DNA of 64,000 nt from Pantoea cypripedii (GCF_011395035.1 NZ_CP024768.1:2703286-2767285), one strand, 5' to 3'; positions 1 to 9,400 are shown, counted from the stretch's first letter. The notes: a model not told the origin generated them from the letters alone. Numbers and translations are program-made.

Positions 1-855
1 CACCGCCAGTGCCTTCAGGGTGTTTTCCGTCATCTGCTGGGTGCGGCGTAACGCGGGTGCATTCAGCAGCAAATAATGACTCTCGCGTGACGCCCACCAC
101 GCATCAATTTGCATCTGCATGGTGTTAACCATATTACGGTTTATGGTCTGAATGGCTTCAAACACCGATTTGGGAATGCGGGTCTCTTTGCTGGCGGGTT
201 CCAGTAGCGCGCGCATTTTGATCACGCTGGTGAGCAGTTTCTGAAACGGTTTATTCAACCGTGGCTTATCCACCAGGTTGGCAGAAAAACCGGTGTGATG
301 AATTTTCGCCATATTGATAAAGGCATCGGAGAGCTGGATACGCCAGTGAATGTAGGCACGCTGCGCCCAGATGGCGGTGAACAACAGCGCCATCAGCGAC
401 CCCAGAATCACATCCCCGCCGCGCCACATCGCCACGGTGAAATCCCCTGCCGGTGCGCCGACCACCACACTCAGGGTGATGCCAATCAGCAGCGCCATAT
501 AAGGATGTTTGCCGAGAGTGAGATAACCGCACACCACCATTACCGTGAAACACCACACCAGCATGACCGGCAGCGAGATCAGTTCCAGCTTCAATGCGAT
601 CAGTCCCGAGACAGCCCCGGCAAAGGTACCAATGATACGCTGGACAACACGAGGAAAGACATTTCCCCAGGTTGAGATCGGCCCCATCACCACCACTAAG
701 GTAATCAGCGGCCAGGTTCCTTCCGGGATGTCAGTCAGACGGACAAACAAAAAACTCAGGACAAAAGCGATAGCGATACGCACGCCATGTACGGCGCGAT
801 AATGGCGGTAGAGCCAGAACTCAATGGATGAAATAGGCTTATCAGCGCGTAACAT
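1..855 (-). CDS. yeeA: YeeA, inner-membrane FUSC-family protein (partial, 3' end outside window)
   Basis: The reading frame opens with ATG at 855 and stays open to base 1, so only the N-terminal 285 residues are present. It starts MLRADKPISSIEFWLYRHYR and closely follows E. coli YeeA as I remember it, including the segments GPISTWGNVFPRVVQRI, LALGKHPYMALLIG-like helices and the cytoplasmic stretch PASKETRIPKS. Several hydrophobic segments lie in the first 170 residues, followed by a soluble domain. The family is the fusaric-acid-resistance/aromatic efflux-like (FUSC) group; the substrate of YeeA is not known. Its neighbours sbmC and dacD are in the same order as in E. coli, which supports orthology. 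The ribosome-binding site ahead of the ATG is weak. Confidence 0.9.
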   Translation of the reverse strand, partial: MLRADKPISSIEFWLYRHYRAVHGVRIAIAFVLSFLFVRLTDIPEGTWPLITLVVVMGPISTWGNVFPRVVQRIIGTFAGAVSGLIALKLELISLPVMLVWCFTVMVVCGYLTLGKHPYMALLIGITLSVVVGAPAGDFTVAMWRGGDVILGSLMALLFTAIWAQRAYIHWRIQLSDAFINMAKIHHTGFSANLVDKPRLNKPFQKLLTSVIKMRALLEPASKETRIPKSVFEAIQTINRNMVNTMQMQIDAWWASRESHYLLLNAPALRRTQQMTENTLKALAV

Positions 856-1026
856 GATGATCCGGGAACGGGAAAATTTTGCGCGCTATGTTACCCTGGC
901 AAAACAGGATTCCTTAACCCCTGACGCGCATTTTTACTGACTTTTTGACCACTGCTTACAAAAACCAACATGCGCGCTACATCCTTTTTTCCCAATCGAA
1001 ACATAGATGTAACGCCATGAACGTTT

Positions 1027-1488
1027 TTAACGTGGCCGCACCGGAATATACATGTTCAGCAGCCAGTTGCCACTTTGCGTTCCATCGGAAAGATAATGCT
1101 CATAGCAGGGCCGTTCATCGATTTGCCAGTCACTGCGTTGCTGCAATAATGTGAACAACTCATTCCAGGCACCAAAGAAGTCGTTATTAATGACTTCATG
1201 GCAGGTGTGGAAGTAGTAGCCTCCCGCCAGCGTGCCGTGCTGAATATTGTCCCCTGCTGCGAGGGCAAAATCAGCCGCAACCGTGAGCACAGTTTCCACG
1301 ACTAACTCTTCAGGGGGTAACGCCTGGGGATTGCCATAGTAAATGGCCATCCACTCCCCGGAAAAGCCATGACGCGCCGCCCACACCTTCAGTTGCCCAA
1401 AACCCTGGGGCACGGTTTCCTGCCAGGGTCCCTTCAGGCGATAACCGACCCAGCTTTGCGCCGGACGATCAACGATGGATGTTTTCAT
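1027..1488 (-). CDS. sbmC: SbmC/GyrI-type DNA gyrase inhibitor
   Basis: A 153-residue protein of the GyrI-like small-molecule-binding fold, close to the usual length of about 157. It keeps the family pattern near the N-terminus (VGYRLKGPWQETVPQGFGQL) and the C-terminal PCYEHYLSDG and WLLNMYIPV segments seen in E. coli SbmC. The family protects DNA gyrase from microcin B17 and quinolone-type trapping and belongs to the SOS regulon in E. coli; I did not identify a clear LexA box upstream. It lies between yeeA and dacD on the same strand. The start at 1488 is preceded by a GAGG-type ribosome-binding site. Confidence 0.88.
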   Translation of the reverse strand: MKTSIVDRPAQSWVGYRLKGPWQETVPQGFGQLKVWAARHGFSGEWMAIYYGNPQALPPEELVVETVLTVAADFALAAGDNIQHGTLAGGYYFHTCHEVINNDFFGAWNELFTLLQQRSDWQIDERPCYEHYLSDGTQSGNWLLNMYIPVRPR

Positions 1489-1545
1489 GATTCACCTCGG
1501 TATCAGCCGCAAAATGGGGATGCTGATACCGAAGTTAGACCATGC

Positions 1546-2715
1546 TTACAGTTTTTGCTTCAGGTAATCTTCAATACGCGTCACGATCCCGGCTTTATTG
1601 ACTGCCGTCAGCGCGTAGAGCGGATAGCTTGCCAGCTGCTTGTCCTTGTCCATCACCTGAATCTCACCCACCTGCTCGTTGGCCTTCAATGGCGCTTCCA
1701 GATCTTTGCGGTCAATAACGTATTTCGCTTTTACGTTCTGCACTTCGCTGCGCGGCAGCGAGAGATAGATGTCCTGGGTGGTGCCGACATCCACCTGATG
1801 CGGATTACCGTACCAGACGTTTTCGGTGCCAATCTTCTTGCCTGCATGGAACAGTTGGACGGTGTCAAAGTTGTTCTGACCCCAGACCAGCAGCTTGCGT
1901 GCCTGTTCCTCACGACCTTTCGGGCTTTTACCCCCCATAATCACCGCTATCAGACGATGCTGACCAATGATATTCGAGGCGATAATGTTAAAACCGGCGG
2001 TTTCGGTATGGCCGGTTTTCATGCCGTCAACGTGCAGGTTATTATCCCACAACAGACCGACACGGTTGTTCTGGGTGATTCCGTTCCAGGTGAGGGTTTT
2101 TTCACTGTACATGGCATAGAAATCGGGTTCGCCATGGATGATGGCGCGTGCCAGCACCGCCAGATCGCGCGCAGTGCTATGCTGCCCCGGTGCATCCAGA
2201 CCGTGCACGGTTTCGAAGTGGGTATGCGTCAGGCCCAGTTTCTGCACGTAGCTGTTCATTATGTCGACGAAGTTTTGCTGGCTGCCCGCCACATAGTCGG
2301 CCAGTGCCACGCAGGCGTCATTGCCTGAATCGATGATCACCCCACGGCTCAGATCACGCACCGTCACTTTGTCGCCAGGCTTGAGGAACATCAACGAAGA
2401 ACCTTTAAATACCGGGTTGCCTGCGGCCCAGGCATCTTTGCCAACGGTAACCACATCGTCGCGCGTGATTTTGTGCTGATCGATAGCCCGATCCACCACG
2501 TAGCCGGTCATCAGCTTGGTCAGGCTGGCCGGGTTACGCTCCTCATCGGGGTTCCCGGCGGTGAGAATCTGCCCGGTAGTCGCGTCCATCAGCACCCAGG
2601 AAGCCGCATCAATCGACGGAGGCGTCAGGGGGAATGGCATGCTGTCGTCAGCCTGCGCCAGCGATGCCCAAAAAATCATTCCAGATACAGTTACCAGCAG
2701 ACGCCTTTTCAACAC
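1546..2715 (-). CDS. dacD: D-alanyl-D-alanine carboxypeptidase DacD (PBP6b)
   Basis: A 389-residue low-molecular-mass penicillin-binding protein that trims the terminal D-Ala from peptidoglycan pentapeptides in the periplasm. A signal peptide spans residues 1 to 22 with an AQA cleavage motif. All three catalytic motifs are intact: SLTK (Ser64, Lys67), SGN at 130-132 and KTG at 233-235. The C-terminal PBP5-type beta domain (about residue 285 on) ends in an amphipathic tail, EDYLKQKL, that would anchor the enzyme to the outer face of the inner membrane. The position between sbmC and sbcB matches E. coli dacD and distinguishes it from dacA and dacC. Confidence 0.93.
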   Translation of the reverse strand: MLKRRLLVTVSGMIFWASLAQADDSMPFPLTPPSIDAASWVLMDATTGQILTAGNPDEERNPASLTKLMTGYVVDRAIDQHKITRDDVVTVGKDAWAAGNPVFKGSSLMFLKPGDKVTVRDLSRGVIIDSGNDACVALADYVAGSQQNFVDIMNSYVQKLGLTHTHFETVHGLDAPGQHSTARDLAVLARAIIHGEPDFYAMYSEKTLTWNGITQNNRVGLLWDNNLHVDGMKTGHTETAGFNIIASNIIGQHRLIAVIMGGKSPKGREEQARKLLVWGQNNFDTVQLFHAGKKIGTENVWYGNPHQVDVGTTQDIYLSLPRSEVQNVKAKYVIDRKDLEAPLKANEQVGEIQVMDKDKQLASYPLYALTAVNKAGIVTRIEDYLKQKL

Positions 2716-3103
2716 TTCTTCCTCAAAAAATGAATTTACCGCCGCACTTTGTACGGCAAATGCCTTTAAGAGGTTTGAATAAATTGAAAAAAAGTATGAA
2801 CTGAGGACAAATTCTGCGCGCGGGTGCGCAGAGCTGAGGAGGAAGGTTGTACTGTGCCAGCCGGACGACTATTCTGTGCGTTGATTTTACATAGCCAAGA
2901 GTGACAAGAACCTGACACTCAGACCATATGCCTGCCAAGAGGGAAAATGGTAAAGAGTTCACTACTACTGCAGACCCGGTGATGGTAAATTAGTCGTCTT
3001 TTTACGATCACAATGATTTTTGGCTAAGTACTAATTAATAGCCGATTATTTTAAAGACAAATTTAAGTGGTTCTGGGGCTATTAGAGTAAAAATGGGGAA
3101 GAA
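2716..3103. other. Intergenic region between divergent dacD and the DUF2142 gene
   Basis: 388 bases that must hold the divergent promoters of dacD (leftward) and the gene at 3104 (rightward). The right half is AT-rich. A 79-codon open frame on the minus strand (2723-2962) has no recognisable similarity and no convincing ribosome-binding site, so I left it out. I see no strong hairpin or operator here. Confidence 0.4.
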
Positions 3104-4522
3104 ATGATCAGGTTGGAGAAGGGTATAATCCTGCTTTACCTACTGGCGATAACCATTATTGGGTTATTTTTCGTTTTCAAAAACACACCTCTCACCGGGT
3201 TAGATGAGAGATTCCATTTCTTTCGTGCTTATCAAATTTCCCAAGGCGAAATGCTACCTAAGCAGATTAACAACGAGAAAGGTGCATGGGGTGGATGCGT
3301 AAATGACAAGGCGCTGGCTTATGTATGGCCTTTTTTTATCTCTCAGGATAAAAATGAGCCAGCAAGTCGTGAAGCAGCTCGTCGCAGAGCAGCTGAATTA
3401 GATGGTTCGAAAAACGACCACAATACATGTTTCAACTTCGCGCCTTCTGCAACCTATTCGCCGTTGCTCTATTTTCCATCAGCCATCGGTATCGCTTCCG
3501 CCCGACTAACAGGCATGGGAATAGATACTCAAATGTATGCCGGACGATTACTGAACCTGGTATTTTTCGTCGGTATGATCTACATCGCAGTGATGATGAT
3601 GCCGGTCATGCGAATCCCAACATTGATGGTACTTTCCTTCCCAACGCTGATTAATCTGGCTTCATCATACAGCCCGGACCCGGTCACCAACCTGATTACC
3701 GTAATGTTCATAGCCTGCTGCCTGCGCATGGCTATTCTCAAAGAGAGGATTCTCCTCATTACCTTTGTCATGGCCTGTCTGATCGGCTTACTCAAAATGA
3801 CTAACATTGCCTTTCTGCCCTTCCTGGCATTGATACCGGCATCATTATTTAGCAGCAAAGTTAAATGGTTGGGATATATTTCAGGAAGTATCATTGCAGG
3901 GTGTGCTGTTGCGTTGGCATGGAATGGTCATTATTCGTGGGTACCAAGTGAATTCTGGCATTCAGGAGGAGATATTAATGCCGCGAAATCCAGGTTAATA
4001 AGTGACCCACTAGGTACAACGCTGTTCATTCTGAAAAGCATCTGGATCCAGACACCGGACATGTTTAATAAGATGTTCGCAACCTTTGGTGGCGGCCCAC
4101 AACTTTTCACTTGGACATATGGTGGCCCCTTCTGTCGCTCCGCAATAATGCTGGCAGGACTTGCGTCGGTTATTAGTGTTACAAAATCCAGGCTGGATTT
4201 TGGTTGGTTTCGATTGGCACTTCTTCCCGTGATGAGTATTGGCAGCATTGCCCTCATATTTCTTGCTCTCTGGGTTGGATTCTCTCGTCTGGATCTCGGC
4301 ATTGTGGCTGGCGTTCAGGGGCGTTATTTCATCATCAGCCTTATGGTGATGATGCTTTTTATTGTATTAAGCCTCTCCTCCTCATCCCGCATCGTTAACT
4401 CTTCGATAATGAATGCAGCAACGGATGGCCGGTTAATGCTGGTTACTGCCTTTATCTATCTTGCATTGATAAGCTACGTGAGTTTCCTGAGTATCCAGAC
4501 ATATCTTCCGCTTTACGTTTAA
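3104..4522 (+). CDS. DUF2142-family polytopic membrane protein
   Basis: A 472-residue integral membrane protein with about ten hydrophobic segments. The first periplasmic loop contains the acidic motif LDERFHFFRAYQISQGEMLP (about 34-53), followed by SATYSPLLYFPSAIGI. This layout is characteristic of DUF2142, a family related to GT-C glycosyltransferases and often found with surface-glycan genes. By analogy it may transfer a sugar from a lipid carrier; the substrate is unknown. It stands alone between dacD and sbcB and ends at a strong terminator. The start ATG at 3104 has a GGGGAAGAA ribosome-binding site. Confidence 0.7.
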   Translation: MIRLEKGIILLYLLAITIIGLFFVFKNTPLTGLDERFHFFRAYQISQGEMLPKQINNEKGAWGGCVNDKALAYVWPFFISQDKNEPASREAARRRAAELDGSKNDHNTCFNFAPSATYSPLLYFPSAIGIASARLTGMGIDTQMYAGRLLNLVFFVGMIYIAVMMMPVMRIPTLMVLSFPTLINLASSYSPDPVTNLITVMFIACCLRMAILKERILLITFVMACLIGLLKMTNIAFLPFLALIPASLFSSKVKWLGYISGSIIAGCAVALAWNGHYSWVPSEFWHSGGDINAAKSRLISDPLGTTLFILKSIWIQTPDMFNKMFATFGGGPQLFTWTYGGPFCRSAIMLAGLASVISVTKSRLDFGWFRLALLPVMSIGSIALIFLALWVGFSRLDLGIVAGVQGRYFIISLMVMMLFIVLSLSSSSRIVNSSIMNAATDGRLMLVTAFIYLALISYVSFLSIQTYLPLYV

Positions 4523-4523
4523 A

Positions 4524-4545
4524 AAAAGCCCCTTTTGGGGCTTTT
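4524..4545 (+). terminator. Rho-independent terminator after the DUF2142 gene
   Basis: A perfect 9-bp stem (AAAAGCCCC / GGGGCTTTT) with a TTTT loop begins two bases after the stop codon at 4522. The tail on the plus strand is T-rich. Confidence 0.85.
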
Positions 4546-4718
4546 AGTTCTTCCTGGAAAGGAAAAATTAGTCTGGTCACTTGATACTGCTAAGATTGCC
4601 TGAACTAAAACCATTAAACGCTAATAACTATTAACATATGCAGGTAAGTCCGGTGAGAGAGTAGATTTTATTGCTTTCTAATCAATACCTTAACAAAAAA
4701 AGTAAACAGGTAAAAATT

Positions 4719-6146
4719 TTGGCAAACGATCGCGAACAACCTACCTTTCTCTTTCACGATTACGAAACCTTCGGTAAGAGTCCGTCACTTGACCGACCTG
4801 CACAGTTTGCCGGGTTACGTACCGATAAAGATTTCAATGCCATAGGTGAACCGCAGGTGTTTTATTGCCAGCCCGCAGATGATTATCTGCCGCAACCTGA
4901 AGCGGTGATGATTACCGGCATTACCCCGCAGACAGCGCAGGCGCGCGGTGTCACGGAAGCGGCATTTGCCGAGCGTATTCATGGCCTGTTTACCGAAGCA
5001 CAGACCTGCGTGCTGGGTTACAACAATGTCCGTTTTGATGATGAAGTCACCCGCAACATTTTCTATCGAAATTTCTTCGATCCCTACGGCTGGAGCTGGC
5101 AGAACGGTAACTCGCGCTGGGATTTGCTGGATGTGATGCGCGCCTGCTACGCGTTGCGCCCGGAAGGCATTATCTGGCCGGAAAATGATGACGGTTTCCC
5201 CAGCTTTAAACTGGAGCATCTGACCAAAGCGAACGGCGTGGCACACGAACAGGCGCATGATGCGATGTCTGATGTCTATGCCACGCTGGCAATGGCAAAG
5301 CTGGTCAAAGAGAAACAACCCAAACTGTTTGAGTTCCTGTTTACGCATCGTAATAAACAGAAACTGATGACGTTGATCGACATCCCGCAAATGAAGCCGC
5401 TGGTGCATGTTTCGGGGATGTTCGGCGCAGCGCGGGGCAACACCAGCTGGATTGTGCCGCTGGCATGGCACCCGGATAACCGTAATGCGTTGATCGTGGT
5501 CGATCTGGCGGGAGACATGAGCCCGCTGCTGGAACTGTCTCCTGATGAACTGCGCGAACGGTTGTATACCCGCCACAGCGAGCTGGGCGATCGTGCGGCC
5601 GTCCCGCTCAAACTGGTACATATCAATAAATGCCCGGTGCTGGCCCCGGCGAATACACTGCGTCCGGAAGATGCCGAGCGGCTGAATATCGATCGCCAGG
5701 CCTGCCTGGCAAACCTTGCGCTGTTGCGTCAGCATGCGGAAGTACGGGAAAAAGCGGTGACGTTATTTGCTGAAGCCGAGCCGTTTACGCCATCTGATGA
5801 TGTGGATGCGCAGCTGTATAACGGTTTCTTCAGTGATGCCGACCGTGCAGCAATGAATATCGTGCGTCAGACACCGGCACAGAATCTGCCCGCACTGGAT
5901 TTGACCTTTGATGATAAGCGCATCGCTAAGCTGTTGTTCCGCTACCGGGCGCGCAACTTCCCGGGGACGCTGGATGATGCTGAGCAGCAGCGCTGGTTAC
6001 AGCATCGCCGCGAAGCGCTGAATGCCGAGCGTGTACAGGCATTCCTGCTGGAGCTGGAGTCACTGGCGAGTTTGCATGAAGGGAATAACGAAAAGCTGGG
6101 ATTGTTAAAATCCCTGTATTTGTATGCGCAGGAACTGGTTTCGTAA
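4719..6146 (+). CDS. sbcB: Exodeoxyribonuclease I
   Basis: The single-strand 3'-5' exonuclease used in recombination and mismatch repair. The N-terminal DEDD exonuclease motif is FLFHDYETFGKSP, with the later motif HDAMSDVYAT, and the C-terminal SH3-like and helical exo_C domains follow. The frame is open from a TTG at 4671, but a second TTG at 4719, preceded by AGGT, gives 475 residues, the same length as E. coli ExoI, so I prefer 4719. No in-frame ATG lies near either. Similarity to E. coli SbcB is high along the whole length. Confidence 0.93.
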   Translation: MANDREQPTFLFHDYETFGKSPSLDRPAQFAGLRTDKDFNAIGEPQVFYCQPADDYLPQPEAVMITGITPQTAQARGVTEAAFAERIHGLFTEAQTCVLGYNNVRFDDEVTRNIFYRNFFDPYGWSWQNGNSRWDLLDVMRACYALRPEGIIWPENDDGFPSFKLEHLTKANGVAHEQAHDAMSDVYATLAMAKLVKEKQPKLFEFLFTHRNKQKLMTLIDIPQMKPLVHVSGMFGAARGNTSWIVPLAWHPDNRNALIVVDLAGDMSPLLELSPDELRERLYTRHSELGDRAAVPLKLVHINKCPVLAPANTLRPEDAERLNIDRQACLANLALLRQHAEVREKAVTLFAEAEPFTPSDDVDAQLYNGFFSDADRAAMNIVRQTPAQNLPALDLTFDDKRIAKLLFRYRARNFPGTLDDAEQQRWLQHRREALNAERVQAFLLELESLASLHEGNNEKLGLLKSLYLYAQELVS

Positions 6147-6163
6147 TCACCCCTGTCTGAGGC

Positions 6164-6223
6164 GTAGCGGCACGATTTATCGCGCAATGCGGGTAAAACC
6201 TGCGCGATAAATCGCGCCGCTAC
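6164..6223. repeat. REP-like long inverted repeat between sbcB and puuP
   Basis: Two arms, each of about 23 bases and built around GTAGCGGC, CGATTTATCGCGCA and its complement, pair across a short central spacer with only one mismatch. It sits between the convergent ends of sbcB and puuP, the usual place for REP/BIME-type elements, and could terminate both transcripts. The sequence GCGGCGCGATTTATCGCGC resembles dispersed repeats I associate with Pantoea and relatives; that is recollection, not a search. Confidence 0.7.
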
Positions 6224-6255
6224 GGAAGGTGCGCGTTACCGCGCACCACTTCAAT

Positions 6256-7614
6256 TTAAACTTCTTCGCTGTACTGCGGCACCGGGTTACGGAAGGTGCG
6301 GGTCACAAACGCCAGGTAGATAATCCCTACAGCTGCCCACACCAGACCTAACACCATTGAAGTCTCTTCCAGGTTAATCCACAGCGCGCCAACGGTCATT
6401 GCGCCGAGTACCGGCAGCACCAGATAATGGAAGTGATCTTTCAGCGTTTTGTTGCGCTTCTCACGGATCCAGAACTGAGCAATCACCGACAGGTTAACAA
6501 AGGTAAACGCCACCAGCGCGCCAAAGTTAATCAGTGCGGTTGCGGTCACCAGGTCGAAGTTGATTGCCAGCAGTGCAATCGCGCCGACCAGCAACACGTT
6601 CAGTGACGGTGTACGCCATTTTGGGTGTACATAGCCAAAGAAACGCTCCGGGAACACACCATCACGCCCCATCACATACATCAGGCGGGAAACGCCAGCG
6701 TGCGCCGCCATGCCAGATGCCAGCACCGTGACCACCGAGAAGATCAGGATGCCAACCTGCAGCACTTTGCCCGCGACAAACAGCATAATTTCTGGCTGTG
6801 AGGAGTCCGGATTCTGGAAACGCGAGATATCCGGAAAGTACAGTTGCAGGAAGTAGGACACCGCAATAAAGATCACGCCACCAATCAGCGCAGTGAGGAA
6901 AATCGCGCGTGGAATGGTGCGTTCAGCGTCTTTTGTCTCTTCCGACAGCGAACTGATGCCATCAAAGCCAAGGAATGAGAAACACAAGATAGTCGCACCG
7001 GTGATCATCGGCACCACATGGGCGTCAGATGACCAGAACGGTTTCGAGCTGGTCAGCGTACCTGCCCCCACACCGTGCGACACACCGTAGATCACCATGC
7101 CGGTAATCACGATCATCACCAATACCTGCAACACCACAATCACGCTGTTGAAGTTTGCGACGGTTTTGATACCACGCAGGTTGGAGAGCGTCATAAAGCC
7201 CACCAGCAACACCACGAAAATCCACGACGGGATGCCCGGCACCAGCGTTTCAAAATAGCTTTTCGCCAGCAGGATGTTGATCATCGGCATGAACAGGTAG
7301 TCCAGCAGCGATGACCAGCCCACCATAAAACCAACGTGTGGGCTGATAGCCTTCTGTGCATAGGTATAAGCGGAGCCCGCAGATGGGAAGCGGCGTACCA
7401 GCTTACCGTAGCTAATAGCAGTGAACAGAATGGCGATCAGCGCGAACGCATAGGCAGTGGCGACGTGGCCGTCGGTCAGACCTGAGACGATGCCGAAGGT
7501 ATCAAACAGGGTCATTGGCTGCATATACGCCAGGCCCATCATGACCACCGGGATCAAGGTCAGGGATTTTTTCAGGTGTGCACGCTGCGGTGCGGCGGAG
7601 GTATTAAGCGACAT
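6256..7614 (-). CDS. puuP: Putrescine importer PuuP (APC-family permease)
   Basis: A 452-residue amino acid/polyamine/organocation transporter with twelve hydrophobic segments. It matches E. coli PuuP throughout, including VVMMGLAYMQPMTLFDTFGIV, SYGKLVRRFPSAGSAYTYAQ and MYVMGRDGVFPERFFGYVHP. It brings putrescine into the cell for the gamma-glutamylated putrescine pathway. The ATG at 7614 has no clear ribosome-binding site of its own: it lies inside the last codons of a 57-codon upstream ORF (7604-7777), which suggests translational coupling. Confidence 0.92.
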   Translation of the reverse strand: MSLNTSAAPQRAHLKKSLTLIPVVMMGLAYMQPMTLFDTFGIVSGLTDGHVATAYAFALIAILFTAISYGKLVRRFPSAGSAYTYAQKAISPHVGFMVGWSSLLDYLFMPMINILLAKSYFETLVPGIPSWIFVVLLVGFMTLSNLRGIKTVANFNSVIVVLQVLVMIVITGMVIYGVSHGVGAGTLTSSKPFWSSDAHVVPMITGATILCFSFLGFDGISSLSEETKDAERTIPRAIFLTALIGGVIFIAVSYFLQLYFPDISRFQNPDSSQPEIMLFVAGKVLQVGILIFSVVTVLASGMAAHAGVSRLMYVMGRDGVFPERFFGYVHPKWRTPSLNVLLVGAIALLAINFDLVTATALINFGALVAFTFVNLSVIAQFWIREKRNKTLKDHFHYLVLPVLGAMTVGALWINLEETSMVLGLVWAAVGIIYLAFVTRTFRNPVPQYSEEV

Positions 7615-7777
7615 TGTTCAGGCCCCCTACAGCAACAACCGAACTGGGTTGTACCACAGGGAAACTGCGCAAATTGCGACAGGAGGTGGGTTGATAAGCA
7701 TTTGTGCTTACCGCAGCGCCGTAGTCATCACGAAAGCGAGAACCAGCCTGCGCTGGTGCAGTAGTAAACAGCCCCAT
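7604..7777 (-). CDS. Candidate 57-residue upstream ORF overlapping the puuP start
   Basis: The frame starts with ATG at 7777 behind a good GAGGAT ribosome-binding site spaced six bases, and stays open for 57 codons: it begins MGLFTTAPAQAGSRFRDDYG and ends GGLNNVA. Its TAA stop (7604-7606) overlaps the puuP start by 11 bases in another frame. No similarity is recognised. Position and overlap suggest a leader peptide that couples or regulates puuP translation. The alternative is a chance open frame in a long 5' leader. Confidence 0.5.
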   Translation of the reverse strand: MGLFTTAPAQAGSRFRDDYGAAVSTNAYQPTSCRNLRSFPVVQPSSVVAVGGLNNVA

Positions 7778-7880
7778 CTTTGTATCCTCAAAATCTCACG
7801 CGCAACGCGTGTTTCAGTGTCTATCTATCCGGATGCGTGTCCGGCCTCGGTTAAATTATGGTGAAATCACTCTGCAAAAA

Positions 7881-7907
7881 ATAACCGACGCGATAAGCGT
7901 CGGTTAT
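7881..7907 (-). terminator. Rho-independent terminator after puuA
   Basis: A perfect 11-bp stem (ATAACCGACGC / GCGTCGGTTAT) with a five-base loop, followed on the minus strand by a run of six T. It lies about 75 bases past the puuA stop and separates puuA from puuP, so puuP needs its own promoter between here and 7777. The rest of 7615-7984 holds the upstream ORF listed separately and a small CCGGA/TCCGG hairpin near 7835. Confidence 0.85.
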
Positions 7908-7984
7908 GTTGGTATTTTGCAGGGCGCATATTTTGCCTTAATTACTGGCTTCAATACAAGATGTTGCCGCTATTCTTCCTGCGA

Positions 7985-9400
7985 TCAGGCGTTCTTCAAC
8001 ATCCAGTCAATCTCGGTGGCGGTGATCAGCCGCTCAAACTGCATCAGTTCATACTGTTTGCAGCTATGCCACACGCCACTGAAACGCTCCCCCAATATTT
8101 TTTGCAGCGGATAACTGTTCTCAAATTCATACAGCGCATCACTCTGCCGAATCGGCAACGCCAGCCCTTCCGCCTCATGGCCATTGCCTTTCACCGGGTG
8201 CGGTAGCGGCAGTTGGTTGTCCAGACCGTGCAGAATACCGGCAAGAATAGTTGACACCACGAGGTAAGGATTTGCATCGGCACCGGCAACACGATATTCC
8301 ACACGATGATTTTCCACGTCGCCGCAGGGAATACGCAGCGCCACCGTGCGATTATTGTGCCCCCAGGAAGCCTGCAACGGCACAAACGCATCTGGCAGGA
8401 AGCGGCGATAAGCATTCACATTCGGTGCCAGCAGTGCCATTGAAGCCGGCATCAGGTCGATCATCCCTGCCAGCGCACGCTTCAGCAGTGGCGAATCGCT
8501 ACCGTCATCCAGCGAGAAGGCATTATGATCGGCCGCATCGAGCATACTGATATGCACATGCATCCCGCTGCCCGCATACTCCTCATAGGGCTTCGCCATG
8601 AACGTCGCGGTCATACCATGATTTTCCGCCACCTGGCGCACCAGGCGTTTAAGCTGGATAGCGTGGTCGCAGGCTTTCAGCACATCACGCGTGTGATGCA
8701 GGTTGATTTCAAATTGTCCTGGTGAGGCTTCGGCCAGCGCACCATCCGCCGGAATGCCCTGCTGTTTTGCCAGGTCGTCAATATCGCGCAACACATCAGC
8801 GAAGTGATCGAGGTTATCCACCGAATAGACCTGGCTTTGCATGTTGCGCTCATCACTGCCGGGCGCGCAAGGCGGCTGGATATACCCCTCTGCATCACGC
8901 TTTTTATCGACCAGATAGAACTCCAGCTCTACCGCTACCACCGGAAATAATCCGCGATTGCGCAACTGTTGCCACAGCTGATTGAGGACATTTCGGGGTT
9001 CAACGTCAAAGGGAGTGCCATCTTGGTTGCACATGGTCAAAAGCAGTTGTGCAACGCGTTGAGGGTCGGCAGCGGAAGGCATTAAAGAACCCAGGACAGG
9101 AAAGCAGATATTGTCTGGCTCGCCGAGTGCCTGTCCCAGTCCGGCCTCTTCGACGGTGTTACCCAGAATATCCATGGCAAAGACCGAAGCCGGGAAATAA
9201 CAGCCCTTTTCCAGTTTTGCTAACGCTGAGACGGGAATGCGCTTACCGCGAAATACCCCATTCAGATCATTTAAAAGTATATCGACATATTGCGTTTCAG
9301 GATGGCGTTCCAGCCAGGTATTCACCTCCAGCTGGAACGCGCTGGTTCGCTTCTCTTCACTATGTCGCGTGAAGTCTTCTACTTCCACGAGGTTCGTCAT
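7985..9400 (-). CDS. puuA: Gamma-glutamylputrescine synthetase PuuA
   Basis: A 471-residue glutamine-synthetase-fold enzyme that ligates glutamate to putrescine using ATP, the first step of the Puu pathway. The N-terminal GS beta-grasp domain (about 20-130) contains FRGKRIPVS; the catalytic domain has the metal-binding VAVELEFYLVDKK and the GSGMHVHIS segment. Length and sequence match E. coli PuuA (472 residues). It is divergent from puuD across a 210-base control region. Confidence 0.94.
   Translation of the reverse strand: MTNLVEVEDFTRHSEEKRTSAFQLEVNTWLERHPETQYVDILLNDLNGVFRGKRIPVSALAKLEKGCYFPASVFAMDILGNTVEEAGLGQALGEPDNICFPVLGSLMPSAADPQRVAQLLLTMCNQDGTPFDVEPRNVLNQLWQQLRNRGLFPVVAVELEFYLVDKKRDAEGYIQPPCAPGSDERNMQSQVYSVDNLDHFADVLRDIDDLAKQQGIPADGALAEASPGQFEINLHHTRDVLKACDHAIQLKRLVRQVAENHGMTATFMAKPYEEYAGSGMHVHISMLDAADHNAFSLDDGSDSPLLKRALAGMIDLMPASMALLAPNVNAYRRFLPDAFVPLQASWGHNNRTVALRIPCGDVENHRVEYRVAGADANPYLVVSTILAGILHGLDNQLPLPHPVKGNGHEAEGLALPIRQSDALYEFENSYPLQKILGERFSGVWHSCKQYELMQFERLITATEIDWMLKNA

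Noticed and set aside
1369..2328. 319-codon plus-strand open frame
   Set aside because: It is antisense to dacD (and sbmC), whose protein is unmistakable; a shadow frame from GC-rich third codon positions.
2723..2962. 79-codon minus-strand frame upstream of dacD
   Set aside because: No similarity, poor initiation signal, and it occupies the promoter region of divergent genes.
4815..5735. 306-codon minus-strand frame
   Set aside because: Antisense to sbcB; composition typical of a shadow frame.
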